The notes under the pieces: model-generated
What the model was told of the DNA's origin: nothing
Databases searched by the model: none
What the model saw: only the letters and a program-made list of their open reading frames with translations
Translations under genes and position numbers: made by a program
NCBI RefSeq assembly: GCF_018687815.1
Contig: NZ_CP061306.1
Coordinates: 1,426,001-1,490,000, forward strand
Source of the DNA: Polynucleobacter sp. JS-JIR-II-b4
GTDB taxonomy: Bacteria; Pseudomonadota; Gammaproteobacteria; Burkholderiales; Burkholderiaceae
Direction: 5' to 3'
DNA length: 64,000 nt
Shown: in pieces, positions 63,198 to 64,000 of the stretch
Numbering within the stretch: position 1 is the first letter of the stretch
Layout of the letters: the number at the start of each line of letters is the position of its first letter

Positions 63198-64000
63198 TTA
63201 GCTAACTACTTTCGCAAATTCTGCGAAATAGGTCGGGAATGTTTTCGCTACACAATTCGGATCGTTGATCTTTAGTGCATTTGGACCAAATGCAGCGAGC
63301 GAAAAACACATTGCCATACGATGGTCATCGTAAGTATCAATACCTTCACTTGGTGATTTCCAGTCACTTTGTGAAGCAGGAGCTTGAACTACGATGTAAT
63401 CCGCACCCTCTTCTACGATTGCGCCAACCTTCTTTAATTCTTTTGCCATTGCCGCAATACGATCCGTTTCTTTGACGCGCCAGCTAGCAATATTATTTAA
63501 GCGCGTTGGACCTTCGGCAAATAATGCAGCAACTGCAAGCGTCATTGCAGCATCCGGAATTTCTGTGCAATCAATCGTGATGCCATTGAGTTTGCCGTTA
63601 GCATTTTTCACACCAGCTACTTCAATCCAATCTTCGCCGGCTGTAATGTTTGCACCCATGAGCGCAAGCGCATCAGCGAATGCCACATCTCCTTGAATAC
63701 TGTCATTGCCTACACCTAGAACTCGCACCGGGCCGCCGCCTATGGCGCCAAGGGCCAAGAAGTACGAAGCTGAAGAAGCATCACCCTCTACAGATAGTTG
63801 GCCTGGACTTTTGTACACAGCATCTGATGTTTTTGCCGGAATGATGAACGATTGCATATCAGGGCAAGCAACGGTGACGCCAAATCGTGCCATCAACTTC
63901 AAAGTGATATCGATGTATGGACGAGAAATGAGTTCGCCAATCACTTCAATACGTACTGGTTCATTTGCCACCAAGGGCAAAGCCATCAGCAAGGCTGTTA
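63198..64000 (-). CDS. aroA: 3-phosphoshikimate 1-carboxyvinyltransferase (partial; N-terminus outside window)
   Basis: EPSP synthase of the shikimate pathway; only about 267 C-terminal residues are present because the frame runs through the end of the window. Visible blocks are [34 protein letters not shown], the catalytic-region [35 protein letters not shown] and [15 protein letters not shown]. It precedes cmk by 14 bases, in the conserved order. Confidence 0.96.
   Translation of the reverse strand, partial: TALLMALPLVANEPVRIEVIGELISRPYIDITLKLMARFGVTVACPDMQSFIIPAKTSDAVYKSPGQLSVEGDASSASYFLALGAIGGGPVRVLGVGNDSIQGDVAFADALALMGANITAGEDWIEVAGVKNANGKLNGITIDCTEIPDAAMTLAVAALFAEGPTRLNNIASWRVKETDRIAAMAKELKKVGAIVEEGADYIVVQAPASQSDWKSPSEGIDTYDDHRMAMCFSLAAFGPNALKINDPNCVAKTFPTYFAEFAKVVS

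Noticed and set aside
1-64000. CRISPR arrays
   Set aside because: No regularly spaced short repeats and no cas-like protein were seen.

Overview
The window looks like a chromosomal segment of a small-genome freshwater betaproteobacterium, most likely Polynucleobacter or a close Burkholderiaceae relative. This is inferred from the character of the proteins and from blocks such as rpsP-rimM-trmD-rplS, aroA-cmk-rpsA-ihfB-lapB and ugd-hldE-hldD. No database search was possible, so the taxon is an inference.

Layout. (1) 1-2990: housekeeping genes queG (cut by the window edge), tsaE, amiC and an intact tRNA-Lys(UUU). (2) 2943-19293: an accessory block bounded by the 3' half of that tRNA gene and a 52-bp near-perfect direct repeat of it (51/52 identical, starting exactly at the anticodon loop). 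This is the classic footprint of tRNA-targeted integration, although no integrase is present. The block holds three solute ABC transporters, each transcribed with a C-N hydrolase: an SsuABC/ThiXYZ-like importer plus amidase plus TSUP permease; a second such importer plus a second amidase, with a divergent formamidase-like esterase and a lipocalin-like protein; and a branched-chain-amino-acid-type importer, in which permease and both ATPases are one 811-residue protein, plus a cytosine-deaminase-like amidohydrolase. Two of the three transporter operons have the same 15-bp palindrome upstream. I read this as a package for scavenging organic nitrogen (amides, cyclic amides or pyrimidine-like compounds). 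(3) 19294-20364: a second IF-1 gene and a cold-shock gene, closed by a third, decayed tRNA-Lys fragment, so a second and older insertion is likely. (4) 20365-23860: a DUF1254 lipoprotein, an unrecognised secreted protein, a C-terminal relic of an S1/P1-type nuclease gene and small hypotheticals. (5) 23888-37772: variable metabolism and transport: a CoA-transferase/HMG-CoA-lyase-like/VOC operon, GST, a DUF2256-cryptochrome-TIGR03643 light-response cluster, DctA-like and TSUP transporters, an atypical NRAMP protein, an orphan TRAP binding protein and pmbA. (6) 37799-64000: mostly core genes: mogA, orn, M48 protease, rsgA, cobD/cbiB-like, NUDIX, the rplS operon, an acyl-CoA dehydrogenase/ETF/acyl-CoA ligase block, mltB, cysM, comEA-like, heptose and UDP-glucuronate synthesis, lapB, ihfB, rpsA, cmk and partial aroA.

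The most interesting part is the tRNA-Lys-bounded block with its three transporter-hydrolase modules, shared palindrome, fused LivMGF protein and nested att remnants. No CRISPR array, rRNA, transposase, integrase or prophage gene was seen.
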